Positions 19,951-31,748 of a DNA stretch of 45,767 nucleotides are shown here, one piece after another. Position 1 is the first letter of the stretch; every line of letters starts with the position of its first letter. Source of the stretch: Chara braunii (Eukaryota > Streptophyta > Charophyceae > Charales > Characeae); NCBI GenBank assembly GCA_003427395.1, contig BFEA01000191.1, forward strand, positions 1,905,854 to 1,951,620, given 5' to 3'. The translations under genes and the position numbers were made by a program. Under the pieces are notes generated by a model, which made no database searches, had not been told where the DNA came from, and saw only the letters and a program-made list of their open reading frames with translations.

Positions 19951-20274
19951 GTGAATCTGTTTTTTATGGAGTATGACCCGATGTGGTCGGATTTTGTTTT
20001 GTGTGATTGGATGTACCATATAATGATTCAATTTTTTTTTGTTATCATTTCAAACTTGATGTACATTCTTATTGACTACCGTCGATTCATTTTGATGTAA
20101 TAACTTGTAGTTGTTATAGCTTTATTTTGATTGGTGTCTAAAGGGACTATGATACTGTGGGTTTCACGCTTGGTTGAGACAGTCTTAGTCGACCGGCATA
20201 AGCTTTGTTTTTATGAGATCTACGCCTTGAGGAACGGACGAGGTTCGAGTCTGCTTCACATTTAACCAAATATT
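19951..20274. other. Spacer between convergent R1 copies
   Basis: T-rich, noncoding. CAGTCTTAGTCGACCGG at 20180-20196 also flanks R1a in reverse complement (near 11283) and is related to CCGTCCTAGTCGA at 27509 and 28238, so it probably belongs to the R1 family edge. Confidence 0.5.
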
Positions 20275-20480
20275 TTGTATACTGCAGCGAAAAACGTCAT
20301 CGGTTGACATATCTCTACAATTGCATTTAAAAGTTTTTGCATGGAGATCAATAGATCGGTAGGGATAACCCCCTCAGGGTGGTGACAGCCCCTTAGGGAA
20401 GAAAAATTGTGTCCCGTGGGAACCTGTCCTATCATAGGGGACCGCGAGAAGTATAGCTGGCGCACCCGGTTAGAGCGGCG
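20275..20480 (-). repeat. Dispersed repeat R1, copy c
   Basis: On the minus strand it reads GCGCCAGCTATACTTCTCGCGG, CCCCTATGATAGGACAGG, CTAAGGGGCTGTCACCACCCT and ATCCCTACCGATCTA in the order of R1a, truncated at both ends. Confidence 0.65.
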
Positions 20481-23249
20481 AAGGCGATGCGACCTTGTTC
20501 GTCTTAGGCGGTTCGTGCGATTATTTATGTGTCGTCTCCGAGTTGTCTCTCGTGTTCATTTGTTTAACTCTTGCGTGACATGGTCGAGAGGGCTCGCGAG
20601 AGACAATGTGCTCGACAACACTCGGTGCTTAATGAAATCGAACGAAATAAATCCTTAGATGGGGATTTTGGGACAGGGCGACCACGATGGGGAAGGCGGA
20701 ACGGTGAATGGTGGAGTGTGGATGACGATAGGAGTGAGAAGGGTATCGGGAGAGGGCCGAAAGAGGGACAAATATTTACCAACCCTGTATTTGCTCGTGT
20801 TCTAGCAGAAGATTCATTCTCAATTTTTGCAGGCATGGTAGGCAGCAGGGCGCTCCCAACGCCACACTGAAGTGTCCTGATGGTAGTCTCGTCTACAGGA
20901 CGGTGCATTTGGCCATGTTATGGTCGCAACTTCACTCTTTTCTTGCACAGTTCTTAGTGCCTGCCAGTTACATCTCGACGCTCCTATGCAAGATCAATGA
21001 GGTGATCTTCTTTTTCGTGTGAGCGTGTGCGTGTATATGTGTGTGTGAGAGAGAGAGGAGATGACCACTTACTTGGTTGGAGCATGCCAGAAACCGACGG
21101 GCGTTGCAGCAGGCAACTCCAAAGGATGCATCTTCCCATGTTTTAGAGGAAAATTCATTCTCATTTTGCACATGTGGTGAGCAGAGGAGTAAGGATTATA
21201 GTCACTCGCTATAAGTTGTCGCGATGATTCGTTTTTGTGATGGTAGCCTTCATCTGCACCGCCTCATCATCGTGGTCAAGGAGAGGCTGCTTGTTATGAT
21301 ATACCTACTCCTTGTGGTCATGGTGAGGTTCTTCGTCGACCTCAATCATGGTTTCAGCATTCGCCACCCCCTTCGGACCACAGATTGCGGTCACGGTTGG
21401 TGTGCTTCTTCATCATCCCGTCTGCGAGGTTTGCCATGCCCTCTTCGTAGTGGTGTCCATACCTTCGTTGTGTTCGAGTTCGTTCCGTGGGTTCTTATAG
21501 CCGTATCAGGTGCCCCCGGGCGGGTAAAGCAAGTCGAACTAAAAAGTAATTAATCTGGATGGGACGACGTTCAGATGCGTGATAAGGGTTAATGGAGGAA
21601 AGGAGATTAGTGGGAGGAGTGCATGACTGAGAGATAACAAAGGGAAGGATAAAAAAAAGTTAGCGAAGAAGAGGAGAAGGGGCCAATCATGCTCTTGGGT
21701 TGTGCAGTGTTACGCCCTCAAGGAGCTAAAAGAGTTCGGTCGAAAATGCTGACGGGATGCATAGGAAGCAAAATAGATAGAGGTAGTAGACGAGAGAGAG
21801 AGTGAGAAAATAGGGTAGGAAAGGCACACGTACTTGGTTGTGGCGTATCAATGTACCTTACCGACTACTAGAGGAAGATTCATCCTCATTTTGCAATAGG
21901 GAGTAGCGGGTCCAGGTTACTGCTGCTCGCTATGGAGCGTGGTCCATCTGCGCATGCCCCTGACCATCATTGCAAATGCCATTATCGAGATCGTGCTCTG
22001 CGACGCTCTTGCTGATCTTCGTCATTAGAGGGATCGTCATGTGTTTTAGTCGTGGTTTTCATTGAAGGTGTTGCTACCGATTGTAACAGCCACACGCGAG
22101 TGTCCTCAAGACATCGTTGCCCCTTTGCAGTGGTAATCGTGATCGCGTTGGTTGAGTGTTGGTTTTGGTCAGGTTCTAGTGGGAGGTTCACTCGCAGCTG
22201 GATGGGGCAACGATTGTGGTGAGCTCACGGGCAGCAACCGAACGTCGTAGCGGGTGAGCGGAATGAGAGGTGAAGTGGGGGGATAAATGCGAAGGAGAGA
22301 TCAAGTTGGATTGAAACCGAAAGTCGAGGCAGACCTTACTACAAATATCGTTGGTCTCGAAGCTTGGGTTGTGGTTATGAGTTTGTAGGTCATCGTTTTG
22401 TTGTGGCCAAATTCGATATGCGGATTGATTGCCAATGACTCGTTGAACCGCTAATGGTTTTTGATCCCACATGAGGCGGAGCTATTCTAGAGATGCACCT
22501 CAACCCTGCTTTTGCTGAGTATTCACGCTTTGTGGTTGATGTCAACTGGTTACTTCATTACTGTGTCGTTTAGTATAGAATTGTTGTGTGACCGTAGTCC
22601 GGGCATTGAGCGCTGATAAAAGGAAGAGGTCTTATTCCATTGTTGGTGGTGAGGGATATATGTTTTTATGGACAAATGACGTTCGCTGTTTTAGTTCTCC
22701 ATCGGCGTCATGTGTGCATTCTGCTTGTTGGACAACATTCGATTATTTGGCTTTCCGTGTGATATTAGCAAATTGGATTTTTGTCAAAGAGGTCATTGGT
22801 TCTTTTGGTACGATTGTTTAGGAATGTGGCGATCCCATGGTCTAAGAGTACTGAGTAGGCAAGTGTTGTTGGCAACCCATTGAGTGAGTGGAGGCAGTGA
22901 CTGTTTTGTTTTGCACGGCCACTTAGTTTTTGTTGTTCATGGTTGTTGTGTGTTACTGTACGGGCTAATTTTGTTGTGTTTTTGCTAAGCCTGTTGCTGT
23001 GTGGCATTGAACACTTGCTGAGAGATTGTTGTATTTTTGTCATGCTTGTTATGTGTCGCGTACGGCGCTGAATGTTTTGCTTTCGTTTCGAATAGAGCGC
23101 AGGGAGGTGTGATTTATTTGAACGAAACCTTTATAGGTTGTGTAACAGCGTTTTGGTCAGAGGTAACGATATTACGACTTAGGAAATGATCGAGCTCTAC
23201 AAATGGGGACACTACGGCGACTTGGAAGGTTATCAGACCGCAGTAACAC
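20481..23249. repeat. Unassigned region with diverged internal repeats
   Basis: About 2.8 kb without a convincing gene. The phrase GA.GAAGATTCATTCTCATTTTGCA recurs near 20805, 21145 and 21865, followed by GGTAGGCAG/GGTGAGCAG/GGAGTAGCGG. This suggests old tandem units and a diverged counterpart, in reverse complement, of ATGAATCTTCC phrases at 15.1-16.2 kb. Short (GA)n runs lie near 21050 and 21790. ORFs on both strands are short and unlike any family I know. Confidence 0.4.
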
Positions 23250-23560
23250 TACGTAGTGGCTGCGATATAATTTTTCCATTATGTTTTGACCGCCATTCGA
23301 GGCCCTCAGGCATATCAAGATCCTCAGGTCCTCTCATGCGAGTGAAGTTTGTCCCCTTCTTAAATCTCAAGAGTCCGACTTTCATTCTTCTGCCTTTCTC
23401 ATTCTAAGTCTAGTCTGTGGTTCGAAGAGGAAGGTGGTAGGCAAGACTGGAAACCCGTAGAACCGCATCAAGACCTTGTGGAAGGTTTACCCACCGATTG
23501 CGGGAACTTTGTCGGGACCTAGGCGAGGTTCTTGAAGCAGAGAACTTTCAGGCTATGTTG
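23250..23560 (-). mobile_element. Element E1, copy B, distal segment
   Basis: On the minus strand this matches 14340-14640: AGAACCTCGCCTAGGT, CCGCAA..GGTGGGTA, GATGCGGTTCTACGGGTT, CCACCTTCCTCT, AGACTTAGAATGAGAAAGGCAGAAG, GACTCTTGAGAT. It is separated from the rest of copy B by about 1.2 kb of inserted simple sequence and the gap. Confidence 0.75.
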
Positions 23561-23703
23561 CACGCCCGGTCATGACCACGGATGAAAAATCGGTCGTAGT
23601 CATAGCCGATGACGGAATCGGTCGGGTTCGGTCACGGCCGACCAACCAAGTTTGGTGCAGCATTGTTTTTTCATATTTTAGCGCACAAAATATATATATA
23701 TAT
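23561..23703. repeat. GGTCGCGGCC-type GC-rich repeat and short (TA)n
   Basis: Variants of CGGTCATGACC, CGGTCGTAGTC and GGTCACGGCCGACC are packed into about 90 bases. The same type resumes right after the gap at 24611-24735 (GGTCGCGGCCTCGACCG, GCCACGACCGG). The gap may therefore sit inside a GC-rich satellite block. Confidence 0.55.
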
Positions 23704-23740
23704 ATGGGCGTGTAGGGCTAAAAAAACCCTGCACGCCCAT
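23704..23740. repeat. 14-bp inverted repeat resembling a terminator hairpin
   Basis: ATGGGCGTGTAGGG (23704-23717) pairs with CCCTGCACGCCCAT (23727-23740) with one G.T wobble, around a 9-nt A-rich loop, and is followed by a T-run. In a eukaryotic repeat region this is more likely a small palindromic element than a bacterial-type terminator. Confidence 0.8.
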
Positions 23741-23821
23741 TTTTTGGGGGGGGGGCATTGTTCTTTCCTATTGCATAAAAAAAAAAAAAAAAAAAACACG
23801 CTTCGAAACCCCACGCAAATA

Positions 23822-23842
23822 TGTGTGTGCGCGCGCGCGCGC

Positions 23843-23900
<58 letters not shown>
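23822..23900. repeat. Alternating purine-pyrimidine tract (GC)n(GT)n, Z-DNA candidate
   Basis: Unbroken alternating purine-pyrimidine for 79 bases: TG repeats, about 14 GC dinucleotides (23829-23857), then about 22 GT dinucleotides. Among the strongest sequence types known to adopt Z-DNA under supercoiling. Confidence 0.95.
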
Positions 23901-23902
<2 letters not shown>

Positions 23903-24022
23903 TCAGATTGGGGTGGGGGAAACGCCCCTCCCCCACCAATCAATCAATCAATCAATCATTCAATAAATAAATAAAAATCGAGAAAATTGGCTTTCAAACC
24001 CCGCGCAAGTGTGTGTGTGTGT
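23901..24022. repeat. (AATC)n/(AATA)n tract and duplicated gap-flanking phrase
   Basis: CAATCAATCAATCAATC is followed by AATAAATAAATAAA. The phrase TTCAAACCCCGCGCAAGTGTGTG before the gap repeats TTCGAAACCCCACGCAAATATGTGTG at 23802-23827, so the gap edge is a local duplication. Confidence 0.8.
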
Positions 24023-24610
24023 NNNNNNNNNNNNNNNNNNNNNNNNNNNNNNNNNNNNNNNNNNNNNNNNNNNNNNNNNNNNNNNNNNNNNNNNNNNNNN
24101 NNNNNNNNNNNNNNNNNNNNNNNNNNNNNNNNNNNNNNNNNNNNNNNNNNNNNNNNNNNNNNNNNNNNNNNNNNNNNNNNNNNNNNNNNNNNNNNNNNNN
24201 NNNNNNNNNNNNNNNNNNNNNNNNNNNNNNNNNNNNNNNNNNNNNNNNNNNNNNNNNNNNNNNNNNNNNNNNNNNNNNNNNNNNNNNNNNNNNNNNNNNN
24301 NNNNNNNNNNNNNNNNNNNNNNNNNNNNNNNNNNNNNNNNNNNNNNNNNNNNNNNNNNNNNNNNNNNNNNNNNNNNNNNNNNNNNNNNNNNNNNNNNNNN
24401 NNNNNNNNNNNNNNNNNNNNNNNNNNNNNNNNNNNNNNNNNNNNNNNNNNNNNNNNNNNNNNNNNNNNNNNNNNNNNNNNNNNNNNNNNNNNNNNNNNNN
24501 NNNNNNNNNNNNNNNNNNNNNNNNNNNNNNNNNNNNNNNNNNNNNNNNNNNNNNNNNNNNNNNNNNNNNNNNNNNNNNNNNNNNNNNNNNNNNNNNNNNN
24601 NNNNNNNNNN
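24023..24610. other. Assembly gap, 588 N
   Basis: Unresolved sequence between a (GT)n edge and a GC-rich GGTCGCGGCC-type block. Any ORF crossing it is an artefact. Confidence 1.
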
Positions 24611-24759
24611 CCCCCTCCCCGATCGGTCGCGGCCTCGACCGAAAGTTCGTGACCGGGGCGGCCATGACCGGACGAGTCCCGGCCACGACCGGCGGCCTCG
24701 ACCATGCCCGAACTCGGTCGCGGCCGAGGGGATACATGGCTTCCAGATAAACTTTGCTC
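24611..24759. repeat. GGTCGCGGCC-type GC-rich repeat, second part
   Basis: Packed palindromic variants of GGTCGCGGCC and GACCGG immediately after the gap; see 23561-23703. Confidence 0.55.
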
Positions 24760-24856
24760 TTAGTGTATGCCCACTATACTATTATTAAGTACAACCCTTT
24801 ACTTTATCTGTTGTATATGTGTGCGTTCCTATGGACTTTGTTTTTTCTTCATGACT

Positions 24857-24872
24857 TAATCTAGATTAAGTA
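24857..24872. repeat. 16-bp perfect palindrome
   Basis: CTTAATCTAGATTAAG, at about 24857-24872, is its own reverse complement. Confidence 0.85.
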
Positions 24873-24995
24873 AAGGGAATGCATGTGTGAAATTCATACT
24901 ATATTTTTGATGTTCAAATTCAAACAATAGGGATAAATTGGGGGGAGTTGGGAGGAATGCAGTCTTGCTTGCGTTTGGCTGAGTCTTCAAGGCTT

Positions 24996-25690
24996 GGACC
25001 TTGTTTCTAAGATTAGTGACTCAATTGTTATGTTTCTTTGACTTGTTTTCTTCACAACCGTACATTGTTTCTAAGATGAATGACCTGACCACTATTTATT
25101 TTTTGGTGGTTTCTAAACAGACTTTGTACATTGTTTCTAAGATGAGTGGTCAAAAGTACTCTGATTTTTTTCACTTAGAATAAGAGGTCGAACATTGTTT
25201 CTAAGATTGATGACTCAACTCCTTTGATATTTTTTTTCCGATGAAGGTTCATGCAGAAAAACTAAGAATTGTTTCTAAGATGAATGGTTTAGGTTGAGGC
25301 CACACACACCTAATGAGAACTAAGAATAAAAGCTTTTATATTGACTAGTTATATATCTAAGCGACAAGGCTAACAAGACATTGTGTCTAAGATGAATGAT
25401 TTAACTATATCCTTATCACAAAAAAATATATATAATTAATAGTTATAACTAAACGTAACCTTGGTCGACTGAGCATTGTTTCTAAAATGAATGGCTCATT
25501 CGTACGCCCAATTGGAATACTAAGCTCAGATATATATATATAAATTGATTATTAAACAGTTCAGGACTGATTGGGCATTATTTTTAAGGTGAATGGTCTG
25601 GTCATATGCTCAATGAATAAATAAATAGTTATTTAAACTGATCGTATATAACTAAGGCAAAGGGGGGATGTTGTTTCTAAGATGAATGAT
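24996..25690 (-). ncRNA. Hairpin-motif array, copy B (nine units, more decayed)
   Basis: On the minus strand the motif CATTCATCTTAGAAACAATG (one base different from the copy A consensus) recurs. The plus-strand TTGTTTCTAAG word lies at about 25001, 25065, 25131, 25195, 25268, 25381, 25477, 25578 and 25671. The unit at 25470-25498 keeps the full architecture with arms TGAGC/GCTCA and the bulged C. Units at 25121 and 25259 keep interrupted stems. Others have weak or no arms. The loop is better conserved than the arms. Confidence 0.5.
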
Positions 25691-27275
25691 TAAATTCAAA
25701 AACCTATGTAAAATGAGGTAAAGAGTTAATCACTTGAGATCTCAACCAAGTACTTGTATGTGAAGTTAACTTGAAAATTTGGCGAGGGACCGGCGTTGGT
25801 TGAATGTGTCTGTTTGATTGTGGTGTATCTTTTGATAAGTAGTTATTTTAGATACTCACCATATACTAGAGCTATAAGAGTTAGTTCAATTTCTGCTTTT
25901 TAAAGTTAATTGTACTTTTCATATTTGAGTTTGTATAAATTTTGGAAAGATATTTTTGATGAGGGAAGTGCTGCAAAAAGTTTTACAAATCTAAGGAGTT
26001 AGTCAAATTTTTACATTTACAAATTCAACTTTTGTCTAGGGGAAGTGTTCCTCAAAGTTTTTCTAAATAAGGGAGTTAGAAAAAATTTTACTTCGTGAAG
26101 TCATAATTAGTTTTAGAATTTTTATTAAGTTTTATATAAATTTTAGAAAGACATATTTATAGAGCCAGTATTGCTGAAATTGTTTTAGTTTTCAGGAGTT
26201 AGATTATATTTAGAAGAAAAAACTTTGACGATTCATTCTATACAGGGGAGATGATACCAAAATGTTTCCAAATTTCAAATATCATATAGAATTAAGTTTA
26301 AACTTACTATTTAAACAAGTTAAGTAAAATGTGAAATCGAGTCTTACTCTCCATTAATTCAAGCATGATTTTGAATATTGGTCTATCTTGTGTAACAATT
26401 CCTCTTGGTTATTTTGATTCAAGATTTGATTAGTTTCGGTCCAATCCTACAAGGATTATTTTTTGTTATCTTTTGATAACATGTTGATTTTCGGTTCAAC
26501 TCTAAGTCATTCTCCCTGCTCAATTTAACACCTTAGCCTTGTGGGTTGAATTGTTTCTTTATGTTTTTACCCGAACTTTTATTGAATGACCATTTAAAAA
26601 GGACTGAGTGTTTTCTTTTGGACAGATAAACAAAGGTGGGGAAGTGTTTTACTTAGGCAAAGGGTATGAGTGCAAAGAGTGATTGAAGTTGACCCTGTGT
26701 AACTTTCGATGTTGAATCTTTGGTATTATTGCATGTATATCTTCTAAGTTGAAGTTTGAATCTTACTTTGTCTGCGATCATTTCTATATTTGAAAGGAAG
26801 TCGCTTTATGATTGTGAGAGTGATCGCCTTGTGTCCTATAACCCCAATTATACTTTGTGTATTCGAACAATCTACTTTGACTGTTCATAAAAAGTGACTA
26901 GATTCGTATTGAGAAAAAAAAAAGATCCACTTTTATTTCTAGTTTTTATATTTTATAGTTTGACATTGAGGTCCATGATGGTTGTCAAAGTCAAACCCCT
27001 TGACATGTTTCTAGGCCTCCGAAGATGTGACCTTGTTCCATAGGTCAGGGGTGTCCCACAATAACAAAGGGTCGAATCCCGTATACCGTTTACCCGCGCA
27101 GGGTGCATAAGAGGGTAGTATTTGCAATCACACTTGCAATGATCTAGCGTCAATAGATTAACCTTCCACAAGATTATTGTCGAAAGCGACCATCAAAATC
27201 ATTGAGGGCCGCGTGATTATGAGTACGACGTAGTACGTCATCCTTACGACTGTTTGCGTATCCATACATGGCTAG

Positions 27276-28284
<1,009 letters not shown>

Positions 28285-28500
28285 TATGCGACAGCAAACG
28301 AGAAACACCTTCGGCTAGGTCACCTCTGCGATTGCACTTGAATAACTTTCCCACGTGGTTTGGTAGCTCAACGGGGATATATCTGTCCAAGGGTGGTGAC
28401 AACCCCTTGGGGGGAGGTAAGTTGTTCCTCGCGCTACCTGTATCCTATCGTAGGGATTCGCGACAGGTACGGTCAACGCACTCGATCAGAGAGGCGAAAC
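28285..28500 (-). repeat. Dispersed repeat R1, copy d
   Basis: On the minus strand it reads CCTACGATAGGATACAGG, CTTACCTCCCCCCAAGGGG, TTGTCACCACCCTTGG, TATCCCCGTTGAGCTACC, GGGAAAGTTATTCAAGTGCAAT and GTTTCTCGTTTGCTGTCGCATA, in the order of R1a. It lies just beyond the outer end of E1 copy B, as R1a lies just outside copy A. Confidence 0.75.
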
Positions 28501-28683
28501 CTCAATTGTGAAAATGTAATGCAAAATCGTAAGTGACGAGGCTGGGAGGGTTCCCCTGCGGGGTGGATACGCACAACAACATTTGTAGCTCAATCGAAAA
28601 AACCCTAATATGAGTTTCGCCTTATATAGTTATATTAATTAGTCCCCCCCCCCGTTCTTCTTACCAATGAGGCAGGGCACATT

Positions 28684-28767
28684 CCTGGATCGAGCCTCGC
28701 TACATTGGTGTCCCCAGGAGCCTCGCTACAATGGTGATCGAGCCTCGCTACATTTAGCGCCTTTGAC
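28684..28767 (+). repeat. GAGCCTCGCTACA short tandem repeat, three copies
   Basis: GAGCCTCGCTACATTGGTG, GAGCCTCGCTACAATGGTG and GAGCCTCGCTACATTTAG occur within about 80 bases, separated by 8-12 bases. Confidence 0.9.
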
Positions 28768-30630
28768 CGTTCCACGATGATTCCTCACATTCATAGTTTC
28801 TCTTTTAGTGACCATAATAAATAAAAAGGTGCAGATGATAAGGTGGGACATTAGAAAAAAACAAAAAACAAAAAGCCTCATTTCATATCATACCACAACG
28901 CTCGAAAATCAAGTGCGACACAGTTCTACAGTGCATTAAAGTTATACTGATCACCTTCCCGACGTTATAAAATTTGACGCGTTTTCGATGACACTGTACG
29001 AATCTGTAATGTGGGTGTGGTGCAACCTAAGCAAATCTGGCCGGATTTCAAGCCACCTCACTGATGTGACTATAAACTTACACGAAAAGTTCGGAACTCC
29101 CATCACCAGATCGTGTTCGGGCTCATATCGTTTTCCCTTTTTTTTCACTGGTGGTGATCCTGGTCCAACGATGAACCTTCGCACAACCATACCTTTCCCA
29201 CCTTTCCTTCTTGTTTTTTCGAGGCGAAGTGTAGGGTTAGGTGGAAGGAGGGGAGAATCTAGTATTTTCAAATTATGATTACGATTGTATTGCACGTGTA
29301 CTATCAAACTCGAGTTTCAAGTTTAGTGTACTGATGTGGAATGAGGGGCGAACTAAAATGATTGAGAATCAAACTGTTATTCCAATAAACATGCCCACCT
29401 TCTGTCTCTGCACGGACTATCCAGCACTTCATTCTGACTAGTTCCCCCCCCTCCCCCCAAGCTACTAACATAATGGTGATGGATATTTTGTCAACCTATG
29501 TAGATGAGTGACGCACCTGTTGAATTATCAAATTTAAACCTGACTCTGGTTTCAAATAATTTTTTTTTTTAAATCATATAATTTTTATATTTGTGTGTGT
29601 TGCCTTCGCAAAGGGGTTGCGCCTCTTTTTCCTTTGCGGGAGTGTTTTAGTTGTCCGATTTGACGATTGTGTGACTTAAAAACATTGTGTCGTTCTTCAT
29701 AAATGCCATGCCTTACGGCAGGGACCTTATAGTAGTGGGGAGCGTGTTGGCTGGGACATGTGACCCCTACCAAGTTTCAGAGAGCTGCACCGATGTGAAG
29801 TATTTTTGTGGCTGGGCTATGGCTTTTCAAGCCAAGTGGGTGTTCATGCCAATAGGCTATTGCATTGCACTTCTATACCGCAAATAGAAGTTTGAATCTT
29901 CGGTCTTATAAAAAAAATGAGTACGATAATTTAAAACTAAATAAGGTAGGCAAAATTTTTCTTTTCTTTTTACACAAAAGCACACTTTTAGATGCGACTG
30001 TTTTCAGTTGCATGATTTCTAAGTCGCACGACTGATACTTGTAATAGGATGGTTCTCAACTTATTTTAGTTGTCGTGTGACATCTGGGTCATAGTGGGGT
30101 AATAAAGAGCGATGAGATAATCGCATTCCGCTATGTGATTTATTTTAACAAGCGATAAATCAAGTTTGAGTACCTAAACCACCCCTCCCCTTCAAATTAC
30201 CATAGGGAATTCAAGGAGACTAGTAACACATGTTCACGAGGGTTATTGATAGCGTAGTGTGGAGTACGCTCGTGTGGTCAACAATGAAAAATATGTACAA
30301 CTGCCACAATAATTTATGTATAATTCACAATATTTTTACTTTTGTTTTATTTTTATAGAAAGACCGAATTTACGTGCCTTTCAATTTTTTAAAATTTTTA
30401 CCTATTTTTCTCAGCCTGAAAAAACATTGAAGTTATAGTATTTTTTTCTTTGCTACGATGGGTTCAAGTTTGACCCACATATAGAAGCAAAAAGATAAAA
30501 AACAGTGTGTTGAATAGGCACAACGGTTTATTTCACTTTTTTTTTATGGTTATCAAGAGAAATATGTACACGGGTTGCGTGTACATACGTGCACGTAAGC
30601 GTGTACATTTACTCTCTTATGTGGGAGTAC

Positions 30631-30632
<2 letters not shown>
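28768..30632. other. Unassigned region, no gene recognised
   Basis: About 1.9 kb of mixed AT-rich sequence. A 118-codon minus ORF (29307-28951) and the overlapping plus ORF show no family I know and no second copy for comparison. A small inverted repeat CGCAAAGG/CCTTTGCG lies at about 29608-29639. Confidence 0.4.
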
Positions 30633-30721
<89 letters not shown>

Positions 30722-30722
30722 N

Positions 30723-30765
<43 letters not shown>
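30633..30765. repeat. Poly(A) tract, ~133 bases with one N
   Basis: A continuous A-run broken only by N at 30722. It is probably the expanded tail of a retroposed sequence or a collapsed mononucleotide tract. The true length is uncertain. Confidence 0.95.
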
Positions 30766-30767
<2 letters not shown>

Positions 30768-31024
30768 ATAAAAACCCAAAAAACAAATATGTTAGAGACC
30801 ATGAAAATCCAAACAACGTTTGTCCGAGACTTATCTTAAAATTCTGAACCGAACTCCAGTTAAAAATTAAAATAAAATAAAATAAAATAATTAAAGGTAA
30901 CTAGGAAAAAAAAAAAAAAAAAATGATGAAACAAGTTACATGTAATCTAGGCTACCAGAGTGGTCCGGATCACGTGCCCGACTGGGCCAAAAAAAAAAAA
31001 AAAAATCATTTTTAAATTTAAATA
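30766..31024 (+). repeat. A-rich tracts and a tRNA-like fragment with poly(A)
   Basis: (AAAAT)n near 30868-30888 and two A-runs. The stretch TAGGCTACCAGAG..GTGCCCGACTGGGCC (30948-30989) ends directly in an A-run. It resembles a short tRNA-like SINE head, but clear A and B boxes are not visible. Confidence 0.35.
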
Positions 31025-31205
31025 TGGTAAAGAATTTCGATGTAACCTTCGGACAAAAGGTGTCCAGTTTACTTTTTTTGTATAACGTAGTTTGTTTCTT
31101 TGTTTTTTCTTTGGGGGGGGCTAGGACCTTCCCTAGTCCTTGCACGGCCAAACCATCAGGGAAAACAGGGTGACTCAAGCGGCCCGGTTGGTAGCCTAGT
31201 ATGTT
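31025..31205 (-). mobile_element. SINE-like repeat S1, copy 1
   Basis: Shared with 31922-32100 and 32104-32292. On the minus strand: CTACCA.CC, GCCGC.TGAGTCACCCT.TTTTCC, GCCGTGCAAGGACTAG.GAAGGTCC.AGCC, then an A-rich tract, AAACTG.A.....TTTTGTC and TTTACCA.ATTTAAA. GGTCCGAGCC in copy 3 is close to a pol III B-box. Confidence 0.5.
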
Positions 31206-31748
31206 ATGCAAAATTATAATATTAACAACTTTTATGTAGGATGTATCATGAAATTCCTAACCAAACTCGGGTAAAAAGTTAAAAAAAAAATACAATATTG
31301 TCAGAAAATTAAAGAACTATATATATTTATTTATTTTATCCCCTTTAAACCACCACTAGCTACGAGCCTGTTTTTACCGACCCTGATTTTCATTGTTCAC
31401 CGAGTTTTCCAAGTCTGGGGTTCGTTGTGTTTTTTTTTTGGTACTCTTTTGACAAGGGGGGAAAAAAAACACGGCTAGAGTGTACAAAAAGGACGCACTC
31501 ACAACCACGAAAAAGAAAATGAAAAAAAAAGAACACTCCAAAGTACGTGATGCAAGGTAACTACCTTCCCTAAAGTTATTATGCCTGTGTGGCCTCAGTG
31601 AGGGCTTTACGACAGGGTTTGTTAAATCCACGAAAAAAAAAAAGAAAAAAATAATTGAAACAGAACTTAGGGTGGGAAAGCGAGTTCATAAATTCTGCAA
31701 AGTTATAGTGTGGAACCCAGGCCACTTGCCCGCCCAGGCTAAAATATA
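31206..31748. other. Unassigned, A/T-run-rich
   Basis: Several short homopolymer runs, no supported gene. Small inserts of the type CAGGCCACTTGCCCGCCCAGGC occur near 31719-31740. Confidence 0.35.

Larger units (their letters stand above)
24760..27275 (-). mobile_element. Noncoding element E1, copy B
   Basis: Inverted, diverged copy of 11500-14350. On the minus strand it runs from the GTAC..ACTCATAATCACG edge (about 27220), through GTTAATCTATTGACGCTAGA, AAGGGGTTTGACTTTGACA, CAGGGTCAACTTCAATCA, GAACTAACTCTTATAGCTCTAG and the motif array (25690-24996), to CATTCCTCCCAACTCCCCCC (about 24955). No ORF is shared with copy A. The presence of both orientations within 16 kb could allow a long hairpin transcript. 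Confidence 0.75.

Noticed and set aside
23704-23745. Rho-independent terminator
   Set aside because: The shape fits, but there is no bacterial gene upstream and the region is clearly eukaryotic repeat DNA.
23956-24788. Long ORFs of about 220-260 codons on both strands
   Set aside because: They consist almost entirely of N from the assembly gap.
28684-28767. Second retrotransposon primer-binding site (GAGCCTCGCTACATTGGTG)
   Set aside because: It resembles a reversed PBS phrase only loosely, is repeated three times, and has no LTR end beside it.
28951-29307. 118-codon ORF (minus) and 96-codon overlapping ORF (plus)
   Set aside because: No family recognised, no second copy for comparison, both strands open. 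Left as unassigned.
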